Origin: Prionace glauca
Lineage: Eukaryota > Chordata > Chondrichthyes > Carcharhiniformes > Carcharhinidae
Length of the DNA: 64,000 nt
Reading direction: 5' to 3'
NCBI GenBank assembly: GCA_037974335.1
Contig: CM075760.1
Span: 24,723,538-24,787,537, forward strand
In this document: positions 45,866 to 57,461 of the stretch, piece by piece
Layout: each line of letters begins with the position of its first letter
How positions within the stretch are numbered: the stretch's first letter is position 1
The notes under the pieces: model-generated
Databases searched by the model: none
What the model saw: only the letters and a program-made list of their open reading frames with translations
What the model was told of the DNA's origin: nothing
Program-made: the position numbers and the translations under genes

Positions 45866-46051
45866 ACATCTCAGGAAGGGATAACAAAAAATTGTTTTTC
45901 TGATGAAATTCTGAATGAGATATTGTCCTAATGCAGCAAACTACAGGACAATAACTCACAAGTTGTTCAATGCTTTGTACCAACTTTAATAGATCCCTAA
46001 TTCTGATTAACATCAGAATGATAAGTGTTGTCCTGCGTTTGAGTATCTTAC

Positions 46052-46372
46052 CCTGAGATGCGCTGATGTTCAGACTCTGAATGTGTCCTTGGTGAGTGAC
46101 CTGGCAGGTATAGACCGCTTTGCTGAACCATTCCCCAGCGGAGACTGTCAGCCGACTGCTGGCCGAGAAGTTCCCGTTCACTTCACAGGGGGAAGAGGTG
46201 ACAATTCCTGAATGCGTGGTTTCCCCATTCTTCAGCCAACTCACTTCCATTGACCCTGGCTGGAAATCGATGATTGAACAGACGATGATTGCGAATTTCC
46301 TGTGTGAGATTTCTTCACTGGAACTCACGGTGAGGATAACAGTTGGAGGGACACCACCATTATCTGGATGAC
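46052..46372 (-). CDS. IGHM: IgM CH2 exon
   Basis: 321 nt between the acceptor 'ttttcctgaag' and donor CAGG|gtaaga. With the last T of CH1 it starts with a cysteine ([12 protein letters not shown]), a likely inter-chain bridge position. Ig-fold cysteines are in IIVCSIID and YTCQVTHQ, Trp in VSWLKNG. An additional cysteine lies in TSSPCEVNG, and NFSA and NISA are sequons. Upstream of the acceptor a polypyrimidine tract of nine T's is present. Intact. Confidence 0.96.
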
Positions 46373-46436
46373 CTTCAGGAAAAAAAAGCAGATCAGTCAT
46401 TTCCTGCAGAAGATGTGGATCAATTAAACTTTTGTC

Positions 46437-46648
46437 AACAGAGGGTAGAGAGGGCGTGGAATGCCCTGCCTGCAGCAGTTGTGGACTCGCCAACTTTAAG
46501 GGCGTTCAAATGGTCAGTGGATAGGCATATGGATAACATTGGAATAGTTTAGGTTAGAGGGTCATGAGATTGGTTCCACTGGTCGGCGCAACATCGAGGG
46601 CCGAAGGGCCTGTACTGCGCTGTACTGGTCTATGTTCTATGTTCTAAC
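46437..46648 (+). repeat. CR1-like LINE 3' end in the CH1-CH2 intron
   Basis: The plus frame reads [20 protein letters not shown] then [15 protein letters not shown], the C terminus of a CR1-type protein; the tail ends 'tctatgttctatgttcta'. It occupies half of the 411-bp intron, antisense to IgM. Confidence 0.8.
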
Positions 46649-46783
46649 TCATTTGCAGTCAATAGACACTAACTGGACCAATCCAAACGGCCGGAATGTG
46701 CACATCTATTTAAATTAGTTATAACCAAGGCCCTACATGTTAACCACAGTGTTTCTGTTTTATCCAAGCTCCACAACACTTAC

Positions 46784-47083
46784 ATTGCATTTTAACGCTC
46801 TTGACTGTGCTCATGTGTCGAACCTCACAGTCAATTCTGGGGCATTCTCCCGCTGAGTCGCTGATGGTTAACTGGCTGCTCAGGGTGTAGGTTCCCTTCG
46901 TGTTTCTCACTGATGGGTAAGTCTTAAACCCACTGGGGACCGTTTGCCCATTTTTCTTCCAGGTCAGTTTGGAAACATCTGGAGAGTAATCCATCGCCAA
47001 ACATCCGAAGGTGATGGAGCCGTCGGAGTTCTGTTGCTGACACGGGGAGACCAGGCCGTAGAGATTGGGCGCAGACGGTGTCG
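46784..47083 (-). CDS. IGHM: IgM CH1 exon
   Basis: 300 nt between the acceptor 'ctttcccag' and donor CAAT|gtaagt. It starts ATPSAPNLYGLVSPCQQQ, close to CH1 of known shark IgM; the SPC cysteine is placed to bind the light chain. Ig-fold cysteines are in TFGCLAMDY and DCEVRHM, Trp in LTWKKNG. One extra cysteine occurs in GECPRID next to the F strand, which I would not expect in every shark CH1. The JH donor is in the same phase. Intact. Confidence 0.96.
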
Positions 47084-47239
47084 CTGGGAAAGAATAGCCA
47101 ATTGAACAAGTTAGACTCTTGTGTTATTAAGTCAACAAACATATTGTTACAAATAGGTTTCTATATTAGATATAGCTCTTGGTGTTAAATGGATGAAGGG
47201 ACATGTGTCGTAGGTATGATCAGGATAGTGATGAGCTCT

Positions 47240-47318
47240 GACCAAAGTGAATGGCGGAGTAGGCTCCAAGGGCCGAATGGCCAACTCCAGCTTCTATTTT
47301 CTATGTTTCTATCTCAAA
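47240..47318 (+). repeat. LINE 3'-end scrap
   Basis: 'aatggcggagtaggctccaa', 'gggccgaatggccaactcc' and the tail 'ttctattttctatgtttcta'. It lies 150 bp upstream of CH1 in the J-C intron. Confidence 0.65.
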
Positions 47319-47649
47319 CATTGATTAGAATTATGAACTTATCCCTAATATTTCCCGATTAAATCTTTCATCCGCCTTTGAGATGATGTTACTTCTATCA
47401 TTTGGGAATTGTCATCTCTGTAGAAACTCATATCGCTGTCTCCACTTCTATCAAATTAGGAAGAAAAAAAACACATTCTGTTAGTCTCACAATGACATGC
47501 CATTCATTCGATTAACAGAGAAGAGGAAACATTTTCTCCATTATTGTAGCAACTATTTATTTCTCAACAACAGCAGTGTGTGATGAACCGCTGTTTATTT
47601 CTCAAACAACAACACTTTATGATGAAGAAGTTCTCCCTTCATTCAGACT

Positions 47650-47775
47650 ATCCACTCACCTGATGAGGGAGCTCCAACAGTTTGTGATTCCAAATAAACC
47701 TGTTGGACTTTAACCTGGTGTTGTGGGAATCCTTACTGTGCCCACACCTACCGCACTCCGGCATCTCCACACTAG
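47650..47775 (-). repeat. Interspersed repeat ('gtggagatgccgg' type), reverse copy
   Basis: 'ctcacctgatgagggagctc', 'aaataaacctgttggacttt' and 'actccggcatctccac' are the reverse complement of the repeat at 12495-12615. Confidence 0.65.
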
Positions 47776-48112
47776 TTTTGGAAATTGCCTGGGTTCAAAC
47801 TGATTGGTGCCCCTTCCTCTCTCCAACTCACTGTCTCTCAATCCACAAAACGGAGATTAGTGACTTTGGTTCAAAAATACCTCCGGAATGAATACTTACT
47901 GAATGATCAGGAAACTCTAAATATAATTATAAATTCAAATAAATCCAACACTGACTCATTGAGGGATCATACATTAATAGCAAGAATTTCCCATTCGGCC
48001 CCTGAAGTCTCCTCCATCATTCACTGAGATTACAGATAAGCCGATTGTGGTGCTAGGTCTATTCTGAACCTCCTCACTCTGCCCATCCATCACCCGCTCT
48101 CTACCCATTTCC

Positions 48113-48830
48113 CCAGCTCATTGCCCTTTCCCCTGGCTCTCTGGCTTTCACGGTGGCTCTTTTCCCCTTTTATCCGGCTCTCTGTATTTCCACCTGGTTC
48201 TCTACACTTTCCTCCAGCTCTGTGCCCTCTCCCCCGGCTCTCTGTTCTTTCCCTCAGCTCCCTACGCTGTCCCTCAGCTCTCTGCCCTCTGTCCTTGCTC
48301 CCTACCCTCTTTCTCCTTTCCCCCGGCTCTCTGACCTTTCCCCCTGACTCTCCTGCCCTTTCCCCTGGGCTCTCTGCCCTGTCCGTTGGCTCTCTGCCCT
48401 TTCTCCTGCCTCCCTGCCCTTTTTCGTGCTTCCCCGCACTTTTTCCTTGTTCTCTCCCCTTTCCCTGGTCTTTCTCCCCTTTCCCCCATCTCTCTGCCCT
48501 TCCTTTCGGCTCTCTCCCCTTTCACTGGTCTCTCTGCCCTTTCCCCTTGCTCCCTGCCCTTTCCCCTCTCTCTCTTCTCTTTTCCACGGCTTTCCGCTCT
48601 GTTCCCCGGCTATGTGCCCTTTCTCCGGCCTCTCGGCCCTTCCCCCAGCTCTCTGCTGTTTCCCCTGGCTCTCAGCCCACCCCCAGCCCGGCTCTCTGCC
48701 CTTTCCCACGCCTTCTGTTCTCCCCTGACTCTTTGCCATTGTCCCTGGCCCCGAGCCCCCAGCAATTCCCTCCAGCTCTCTGCACTCCCAGGGCAGCTCC
48801 CACCTTTGAACACCAAACTGCAGCTTGAGA
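48113..48830 (-). repeat. Switch-like ~20-bp degenerate repeat in the J-C intron
   Basis: The plus strand repeats variants of 'ggctctctgccctttcccct' at intervals of roughly 18-22 bp. The IgM coding (non-template) strand is therefore purine- and G-rich ('aggggaaagggcagagagcc'). I counted eight AGCT tetramers between 48113 and 48830. The block ends about 1 kb upstream of CH1, where a mammalian mu switch region would lie. Minus-strand open frames (Gly/Lys/Arg/Glu-rich) follow from the repeat and are not genes. Confidence 0.85.
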
Positions 48831-48874
48831 TCTTTCTTCTCTCTCGTTGCAGACCCTCCCCACACAGATTCAGT

Positions 48875-50790
48875 GAGTGTGAGTGAGAGAATGTGAGTGT
48901 GTGAGGGTGAGTGATTAGATGAGTCAGAGTGGATGAGTGATGTGTGAAGGAAGGTGGGTAAGTGAGGGTGAGTGAGTGAAGTTCTTTGAGTGAGGGTGAG
49001 TGATTGAGGGTGAGGAAGTGTGGGTGAGGGTGAGAGAGCATGAGTAATTGAGGGTGTGTGTGAGAGGGTAGGTGAGTGAAGGTGGCTGAATGTGAGTGAA
49101 GGTGGCTGGATGAGTGTAGGTAAGCAAGATTGAAATAATAAGGGAGAGTGAGTGAGGATGTGTGAAGGTTCGTGGAGATGGGTGAGTGGAAGTGAGTGAG
49201 ATTGAGTGAATGAGGGTGTGAATGTAACTGTGTATGTAAGGGTTGAGATTAATAAGTCAGGGTGTGTTATTGAGGGTGGTGTGTGAGGGAGAATGAATGT
49301 GGATGGGTGGGAGAGTGAGTGTGATTGAGTGAAGGTGTTTGATGAGGATGAGTGATTGAGGATTTGTGAGTTAGGTTGCGTGATGTTGAGTGATGATGAG
49401 TATGTGAGCTTGTGTGAGTGAAGGTAGGTGTGTGAGTTTGAGTCAGTTTGAATGGGTGAGGTGGCATAAGTGAGAGAGAGACAGAGACAGGGTCATTGAG
49501 TTGAGTCTGTGGGGGTGAGTGAGTGAGTGTGAGAGAATGGGGTGAATGAGTGAGGGTGAGTGAGACTGAGTGAGACTGGGTGAGTTAGAACGGATTAGTT
49601 GGATGAGTGAATGAAGGTGAGTATGAATGTTGGTGACTGGCTGAGGGTCTAAGTCAGTGAGTGAGGTTTAGTGAGTGAGGCTGAGTGAGTGATGGTGTAT
49701 GACTGTGGGTGGCTGAGTGACAGTGAGTTAATGAGGGCGCGTGAGGGTGAGTGCGTGAGAGTGAGTGAGTGAATGTGGGTGCGTGACTGAGGGTGTGAGA
49801 GTGAGTGAATGTGAGTGAGTCAGTGAGGGTGTGAGAATGAGTGAGTCAGGGTGAGTGATTGAGGTTGAACGAGTCAAGTTGAATGAGTGTTTGTGGGTGA
49901 GTGAGGATGGACGAGAGTGAGTGAGCAAATATGAGTGAGTGAGTGAGGGTGTGAGGATGAGTGAATCAGGGCGTGTGATTGCGTGAACGAATGAGCTTGA
50001 ATGAGGGTGTGTGAGTGCTTGTGGGCGAGTGAGTGAGAATGGATGAGAGTGAGTGAGTGAGTATGAGTGAGTGATTGTGAGTGAGTGAGTGAGTGTGAGT
50101 GACTCAGGGTGAATCAGGATCCGTGAGTTTCTGAGGTTGAGTGCGTGAGGGCGAGTGCGTGAGGGTGGGTGAGGGGGGATGAGTGAGTGGGGATGAGTGA
50201 GTGGGGATGAGTGAGTGGGGATGAGTGAGTGGAGGTGAGTGAGTGGGGGTGAGTGAGAGGGGGTGAGTGAGAGGGGGTGAGTGAGAGGGTGTGAGGGTGT
50301 GAGGGAGTGTGTGTGAGGGAGTGAGTGTGAGGGAGTGAGTGTGAGGGTGGATGAGTGAGCAAGGGTGAGTGAGTGAGCATGAGTGAGTAAGCGTGAATGA
50401 GGGTGAGTGAGTGAGGGTGAGTGATTGGGGATGAGTGATTGTGGTTGAGTGTGTGTTTGGGGAGTGAGTGAGGGTGAGTGAGAGAGAGTGTGTCAGTGAG
50501 GGAAGGTGGGTAAGTGAGGGTGAGTGAGTGAAGTTATTTGAGTGAGGATGAGAGATTGAGGGTGAGTGAGAGAGAGTGTGTCAGTGAGGGAAGGTGGGTA
50601 AGTGAGGGTAAGTGAGTGAAGTTCTTTGAGTGAGGGTGAGTGAGTGAGGGTGAGTGAGAGAGAGTGTGTCAGTGAGGAAAGGTGGGTAAGTGAGGGTGAG
50701 TGAGTGACGTTATTTGAGTGAGGATGAGAGATTGAGGGTGAGTGAGTGAGTGGGGGTGAGGGTGAGAGAGTCAGTGAGCCACCTCCTCCT
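48875..50790 (+). repeat. GTGA/GTGAGG tandem repeat, ~1.9 kb
   Basis: Mixed GAGT, GTGA and GGGTGAGT units with 20-60-bp higher-order repeats; a segment 'agtgagagagagtgtgtcag' recurs near 50480, 50560 and 50660 (period ~80-90 bp). Here the plus strand, which is the IgM template strand, is G-rich, opposite to the block at 48113-48830. Confidence 0.95.
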
Positions 50791-50799
50791 CTCCCTCTC

Positions 50800-51100
50800 C
50801 ATCGATCTTTCCCCGATTCTCTCCATTGATCAGCTTTCAGTAACAGGGCTTTGTAAAGTCAGGAATCCGTGTAGATCACCGGGCAGCTGCTTTAATGTCG
50901 GGGCCTTTCTTTCAGAAACACGGATCAGTGAACAAATAGACAGACTGAGGGAGCTGGAAGGGAAGCTTCCAGCAAAACTAGGGTCACACAGGAATCAAAC
51001 ACCAAGTTTACACCAGTATTGGGGAGCCAGGCGGACTTAGTCTCAGCCAGATCCCTTCTTATTGATTGTGTCTTTGTGTCCGGTGTAACACATGGAAATC
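50800..51100 (+). other. Unique patch with a coiled-coil-like open frame
   Basis: After 'cctttctttcag' a plus-strand frame reads SETRISEQIDRLRELEGKLP before a stop near 51040. The heptad-like spacing suggests a coiled coil, as found in some LINE ORF1 proteins, but there is no start context or neighbour to support a gene. Confidence 0.25.
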
Positions 51101-51367
51101 CCTACTTGTGACCTCATGTTGGATGGAATGTGTCATTGATGAAGCAATAGAAGATTGTTGGTCCCAGAACAGTCCCCTGCCGAACTCCTGCAGTGATTTC
51201 TCAACTTAGATGTTTGACCTCCAACAACCATCACCATCTTGTTTTGTGCTAAATATGACTCCAAACAGAGAAGAATTTCCAGCTGAAACTTATTCACATG
51301 AGTTTTACTCGGGCTTCTCGATCCCACCCTCATTCAAATGTTACCGGGGGAGGGGGAGGGGGTGGCC

Positions 51368-51680
51368 GAGGTGGCACAGTGATTAACGCTGCTGCCTCAC
51401 AGTTCAATTCCCGATATGAGTCATTGTGTATGGAGTTAGTAAGTTCACCCCGTGTCTGCTTGGGTTTCCTTCGGATGCTCCTGTTTCCTTCCACAGTCCA
51501 AAGACGTTTGGGTTCAGGGGACTGGCCGTGCGGAATTGCCCCTTAGGTTCAGGAGGTCTAGTTAGAGTAAACACATGTGGTTATGGGGATAGGGCTTTGG
51601 TGGGATTCCTGTTGATGCAGACTTGATGGGCTGAATGGCCTCCTTCTGTACTGTAGGATTTCGTGATTCTATTCTATGAT
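51368..51680 (+). repeat. tRNA-derived SINE
   Basis: Head 'gaggtggcacagtgattaac', 'gctgctgcctcacag', B box 'ttcaattcccg', body 'gggtttccttcggatgctcc', end 'gatgggctgaatggcctcct'. Inside the J-C intron, antisense. Confidence 0.8.
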
Positions 51681-51689
51681 GTAAATGAC

Positions 51690-52545
51690 AGTCTCTCTGA
51701 CGTATGTGAGATGGAAAGTGTGTGAGAGGGTGTTTGGGTGTGTGTTTGATAGAGAGAGAGGGTGAATGTGTGTGTGAAGGTACCTGTGTGTGACAGACTG
51801 TGTTTGCGCATGTGTGAGACAGTGGGCTGCGTTTGCAAGAGGGGACAGTGTGCCTATTGGAAAGCAAAATAAACTGTTCATGTGTGTGTGGAAGTGTGCA
51901 TGGGATTGTGTGTGAGAGAGAAAGATGTGTGCAATGTGTGTGGGTGACAGAAGCAAAGTGTGTGTGTGTCAGAGAATGTTTGCACGAGACTGTGCTTATG
52001 TGAGAGACTGTGTCTGCGTATACGCTAGAGTTTGTGCATAGGTCTATGTTTGTGAGAGAGTGTGAGAGAGCTAGTGTGGGAGCAAGAATGTACAGGTGTG
52101 AGATAGTGTGTGCATCAGAGATAGAAATATATGTGTGTGTGTGAGAGAGAGACAGATGCGAGTGCAAGAGGAATTGTGAGAAAGTGTGTGTGAATAAATG
52201 TGAGACAACTTGAGCGTGTGTGACAGAGTGTGGGAGAGAGATTGCGTGTGTGAGAGCATGAGACTATGCTTATGTGTGTGTGTGTGTCTGCGTGTAAGAG
52301 AGAATGTGTGTGGAGATGTGTGCGTGTGAGTGTTTTTGTGTATGAGATGTGAGAGACTGATTGAGAGAGTGAGAGTATGTCTGGATTTGTATTTGAGACA
52401 GAGTATGTAGGCCGTGAGAGAAAGAGAATGTGTGTGAGATATCGTATGAGAGAGAAAGTAAGTGTGCGTGTGTATGTGTGAGAGAATATGAGCGTCTCTC
52501 TGTGTGTATTTATGTGTGTGAGAGTGTGTAATGTGTGTAAGTCTC
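51690..52545 (+). repeat. GTGTGAGAGA-rich repeat
   Basis: Loosely repeated 'gtgtgtgagaga', 'gtgtgtgtgagagt' and 'agagtgtg' units over about 850 bp, less regular than the GTGA block. Confidence 0.85.
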
Positions 52546-53569
52546 TATCTGGCTGATTCAGTCTGGAAAAGCACCCTCACTCCACACACACTCACCCACT
52601 CGCACAGTAAGTGGGAGTGACAAACGAGCACAATACGGACTGTGGGGCACGGGTTGGAAAAACATTTAAATATTTCACAAGTCAGTCACAATTAAATAAT
52701 TTCCTCTTTCCTCAATGAGAGAAACTTGTAAATCCTCACGGAATCTGACACAATCCAGGGCAAAGCCACCCACAAGATTACCCGGCCCCTCATTCACCCT
52801 GTTCACTCTCTCCATCACTAACAGGCAGTGTCAGCACTGTGTGTATTATATACAACATGCACTGCAGCAATTCACCAAGGCTCCATAGATTACACTGTCC
52901 AAACCCGCTGCCTTTACATCCTAACAGGACAAGGGCAGCAGCCACATCTGAAACATTATAACCTGTAAGCTTCCCTCCAAAACACACACCATCCTGACCT
53001 GAAACAATATCTCAATTCATTCATAATCGCTGGGTCAAAATCCTGGAACTCCCTGCCTAACAGCAGGGCGGATGCCTGCAGCATATGGACTGCAGTTGTT
53101 CAAGGATGCTTCATATCAATACTTTGTGAAGGAACAATTAGATTAAAAATTCTGGCCTAGCAAATGTCTCTAAAATGCCTTTAGAAGATTAAAAATAATA
53201 TGCAAGTGAATGTGACCCTTCAACTGTCAAACTAAACAGTTCAGGGGCTGCTGTATTACGGAGCACAATATAGTAAATCTCACTTTGTATTTGTTCATCG
53301 AACATTCCCAAGGCCGGTACATCACTGCTTAAAAATCACCCAATTCTCCCTCTAAAGTCTGATGTTTCTGCTTCTCTGATAGACACAATATGCTTCAGGG
53401 ACTTAATTTCTGAGACACCGAGTCAAACAGTCACATTTCCCACAGATACAAGTGCGTTGAAGAAATAAATCAAATTTCACTTCTTGCAGGACAGGAGAAG
53501 GAATCAAAAGATTTATAACCAGTCAGGGAGATTCCTGGTCCCAACACAGTGACCATACGCCCAGAAACA
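52546..53569. other. J-C intron, unique DNA
   Basis: No exon or repeat recognised; 53020-53110 has a faint LINE-like phrase ('ctggaactccctgcctaac'). Confidence 0.35.
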
Positions 53570-55240
53570 GAACAGACACAAACAGTTCAACAGTCGAGTT
53601 CCCAGCAGAAAGATCTGTTCAATCTGTCAATTTCAAACTGTTGGATTCTCATTGATCAATAGTCAAGTTACAACAGAAAATCAATAACCTATTTTAAATT
53701 AAACGGGTATTCATTTCAGAACTCCTCTCGACTTTTAATTATTTCTCTCTGCCTGTATCACTTCGCGAAAATTGTGTAAAAATGTAATTTCGCTGAAAAT
53801 GAGCAAAAATAACAGATTCAGGACAGTTGAATGTCCCTATTAGAGATACAGTGACACAGTAACAGTTCAATGTCCCTAACAGAGATACAGTGACACACTA
53901 AGAATTAAACAAACCGGGAAATATTTACATTGAAAATCGTTACCTGATTGGATCTAATTTCTTAATTAAATGTAATCAACAAAATTATCAAGGCAAAACA
54001 ATTTATCGAGCCGAGCACAGCTGAGTAAAGAAATGTTTTGTTTTTGAATTCATTTTGATACAATTAAATATTCTCTAAGACTGATGATATTTTGCACGCT
54101 AGTGCAATATTCAAGGTCTTTTGTTTTAAATTAATCAGCGTTAATATTACATTTTAAGTTATTGTTAATTGTCAGTTAGTTCTCCTGTCAGCTGATATGT
54201 TCTCTGTAATAAAATGAGTTTTCAATCATTCAAAACGTGCTTCTGTCCCCAACATTGTTAAATAATTAGGTTACAATTAAATCTCAATGTTAAACTATAA
54301 TTTCAAATTACTGAATGGAAACATTCAAACATCTGTCATTCATTTACTTAAATCTAATCACATTGTAATATTTTACTTTTTCACTTTTACTACAAATATC
54401 TTATTACAACGAACAAACGAGTTAAAAATGCAGATTTCTGACTTTGTCCAGACTGTAACGGCCTGGCCGTTTGAAATCAATAATACTGCTTCCTAGATTT
54501 AATAATTTAGGCCACCCATATAACAACTTCATTACTGAACACATTGTTTAATTAAAGAAGACCTGAATTAAACAGTGCAAACATAAAGACGATAATTGAT
54601 TCAAATGCTCTGTAACGCTAAAAACACGATGCAGAATATAAGTCTCAACCTTTTCTTCATTATAATATTTAATAAGAATTAAACATAAGCTTCAGTTAAT
54701 ATGAATTCTTCCATTCTGTCATTTATTCTTCCATTCTGTCATTTATTCTGTGTTTAACATTAATGGGAGACATGATGTTATTAAGTGCTGAGCTAATATT
54801 ATTTTTATAGTATTTATAATATCATATTATTTTTCTATAAAGTAATCTTTTTGAATTTCAAGCATTTAATTGTCAGTCGGTAGCCAGTTTCTGTTGACAC
54901 TTTACTACAATTCAAACACAATCATTTGAACAATTTTACTTGAGTGTCAGCGAATTTCATCTGTCAGAAAACTGTGTTCAGTCTGTCAAATTTTTATAAA
55001 CTGTTTGATTCTAATTGATCAAAGGTCAAATTACAACAGTGAAAAAATCAACAAACATTTTAAATTAACCTGATGTTCATTTTAAAACTCCCTTTGCCTT
55101 TTAACTATTTCTCCCTGACTGTCTCAAATCACAAAAACTGGGCAATTATTTTTCTGAAAATGAGGACTTCGAATATAACAGATTCAGGGCAGTGTAATGT
55201 CCCTAACAGAGGTACAGTGAATTGTAATTCATGTTTTATT
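53570..55240. repeat. Direct duplication in the J-C intron
   Basis: 53597-53890 and 54965-55235 share 'ttgttcagtctgtcaa'-type starts, 'ctaattgatcaa.ggtcaa', 'ctttt(a)a.tatttctc.ctg' and 'aacagattcagg(a/g)cagt', at about 80% by eye and 1.37 kb apart. The DNA between is AT-rich and featureless. Confidence 0.6.
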
Positions 55241-57130
55241 TTAATATGTAACCATTAGTTAACATGAATAAAATGCCCTAACATATATTTATTTTATTTT
55301 CCGAAACTTTTCTGCTTTATCCCTACAAGAATATTCAAAGGCAATTTTATTTTCATTTAGCCAGAACTGCTCAGTTTCACTGAGCGTAAACAATGTAAAA
55401 ACAATTGAGGAACACTAAACAATTTCACAAATTTTGAGATGCGATAAGTAATTAATTATCTCGGTATCTAATTTAAAAAAATACTTAGAACAGATAATCT
55501 GGTTCCAATTGCATAGAAAAAAAATTAATAATCGGATACAAAAATTTCCAAAAAGGAAATTATTCTGCAAAACTCGTATTCCAGTAAATGCGAACTTAAT
55601 CTGGGATATACCGATTAATGCAAAGTATCTTGTTCAACTGAGCACGGCTGTGAAAACAGCAGGTTATCATTGAAATAGCTTCTGGAATTGTCACAAAATA
55701 TTTCCAGTCTGGAAAATGTTCTGGTCATGTTAATTGTGTGAAATACACAACAGAACTATTAAAGGGGATTATTGCTAAATTATTAATATAAAATACTCTG
55801 TGGTGAATATGGAGTTAAATTACCGAATAATAATTCTTTGATTTATATTAATTTTACTATTAACCTTGTAAATGAGAAGTTTGTGATTGCAGCAAAGACT
55901 AAGTGTCCGAATGAGCGTTGTAAGTCATGACTCACTTGAATTTGTAAGCGTTATTTAAAATTTATAAAAATGCTGCGATATCTTTTAGGTGTTCTTTCCC
56001 CCAAACCTGCTTGTTTTCTCCCTACAAGGATTTTCAAACTCAAAGATTGTTTCTGTTCAACCAGAAAACATCTAAACTCTCAACGGCACCGTTATACACT
56101 ATTTAAACAACACAGAAATAATGTCACAAAGCCAAACTATAGCACAAATTTTAAACATTCACAGTGACTGCACCATAGAATCTCCTCAGCAGAAACACAA
56201 CAAAACACATCAATGAGGGAATGAATCCGTTTCACAGAAAAACAGATCAATTATCCATTCAACGGAATCAAATATAACATTGCAAAAAAAACCTCAATAT
56301 CGAATCTAGCAAACTAGCTCTTAACCAATTATTAAACTAAACAGAAATCTAGAATAATAGCAATAGCATTGCGAGGAGGTGGAATTTGTCCAACAAATTA
56401 GCGTAGAAACTTTATCACATCTTATTCATATTGGGTCATATTTCAAACATATTTAAACATTTGGATGGTAAAAGTTCCAGCCATCAAATGCCACCGAGAT
56501 TAAACATTGCAGATACCCCAAAATCTGAATGCAGTGACAAACTATGTTCTGAATGAGTGGAGTAAGCCGATATCACTAAAGATTTTAAACATACAAATAC
56601 AATAAAGCCTGCTTTATTTCTCCCTGCAGTCATGCATCAAGCAGTTGCGACCCGCAGAATGTTCATATTCAATCACAAAACGTGTAACAGCTCGGTGTCA
56701 CTGAGTTCAAACAATGCAGAAACAAAAAATTAATTCACAAATTTTACGTATTTAGAGTCATCCAGATTCATAATCTCCTCATCAGAGGAAAAAAAAACTC
56801 ATCACTGAGAGACTGAACCCCGCTTCATGCGGAAGCAGCTCAATTCTACAAACACTCTCAACAGAATCAAATATAACATTTACAGAAATGTTTAATGTAA
56901 ATTCCAGCCAATTAGCCCATCACCAACTAATTCATGTTTAGAATAAGCAGAAAATATTGCACAGCAGCACCAGCATTGTGAGTGAGTGGAACATTTTCAC
57001 TGGATAAATATAGAAATTTTAGATTGTTTTAAATTTTTGGTCCAAATTTCAAACACTTGTGCAGTAGATGGTACAAACCGCAGCCACTAGATGTCACCGA
57101 GATTAAACGCTGCAGAAACGCTGAATTGTA
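55241..57130. repeat. Three old ~0.6-kb tandem units next to JH
   Basis: Repeated anchors: 'tttatccctacaaga' (55318), 'tttctccctacaagga' (56015), 'tttctccctgcagtca' (56617); then 'acaatgtaaaaaca', 'tcacaaatttt', 'tcctc(a)tcaga'; and 'gccaccgagattaaac' (56490), 'gtcaccgagattaaac' (57096). Units are diverged. No exon was found. Confidence 0.6.
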
Positions 57131-57413
57131 AAACAGACATTCGGATTTTAAAGTAACCCAACCACACAATAACCTCAACAGATAAACGCAAAATCCCGAC
57201 AATTTGGGATTGAATTCCTCAGCAGCACCTATTGTCCAGAAAGAGCGGAATTTTAAAACCCCTTAGCAGCAAAATCACAGGAAACATTGTAACAATTCTC
57301 AACCGAGAATCCACCAAACTCACATTTATGTTACCATATGGATTATTAGTACAGATAAAAATATAAAACAAAGACACATGTAAACCAATTCTGAATAAGT
57401 GGATGGTTCTTAC

Positions 57414-57461
57414 CTGTCGTCACCGTCACCATGGTCCCTTGTCCCCAGTAAGCGAAGTAGT
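57414..57461 (-). CDS. IGHJ: JH segment
   Basis: Reads (D)YFAYWGQGTMVTVTT with the canonical WGQG motif and donor ACAG|gtaaga (57414/57413). The coding end begins immediately after the RSS heptamer at 57462. Phase 1 matches CH1. Intact; single JH in this cluster. Confidence 0.97.

Noticed and set aside
45768-46493. 241-codon frame treated as a single protein
   Set aside because: Only its middle part (46052-46372) is CH2; the ends are intron read-through beyond clear splice sites.
48302-48865. 187-codon Gly/Lys/Arg/Glu-rich frame on the minus strand
   Set aside because: It follows from the purine-rich ~20-bp repeat; neighbouring frames are open as well.
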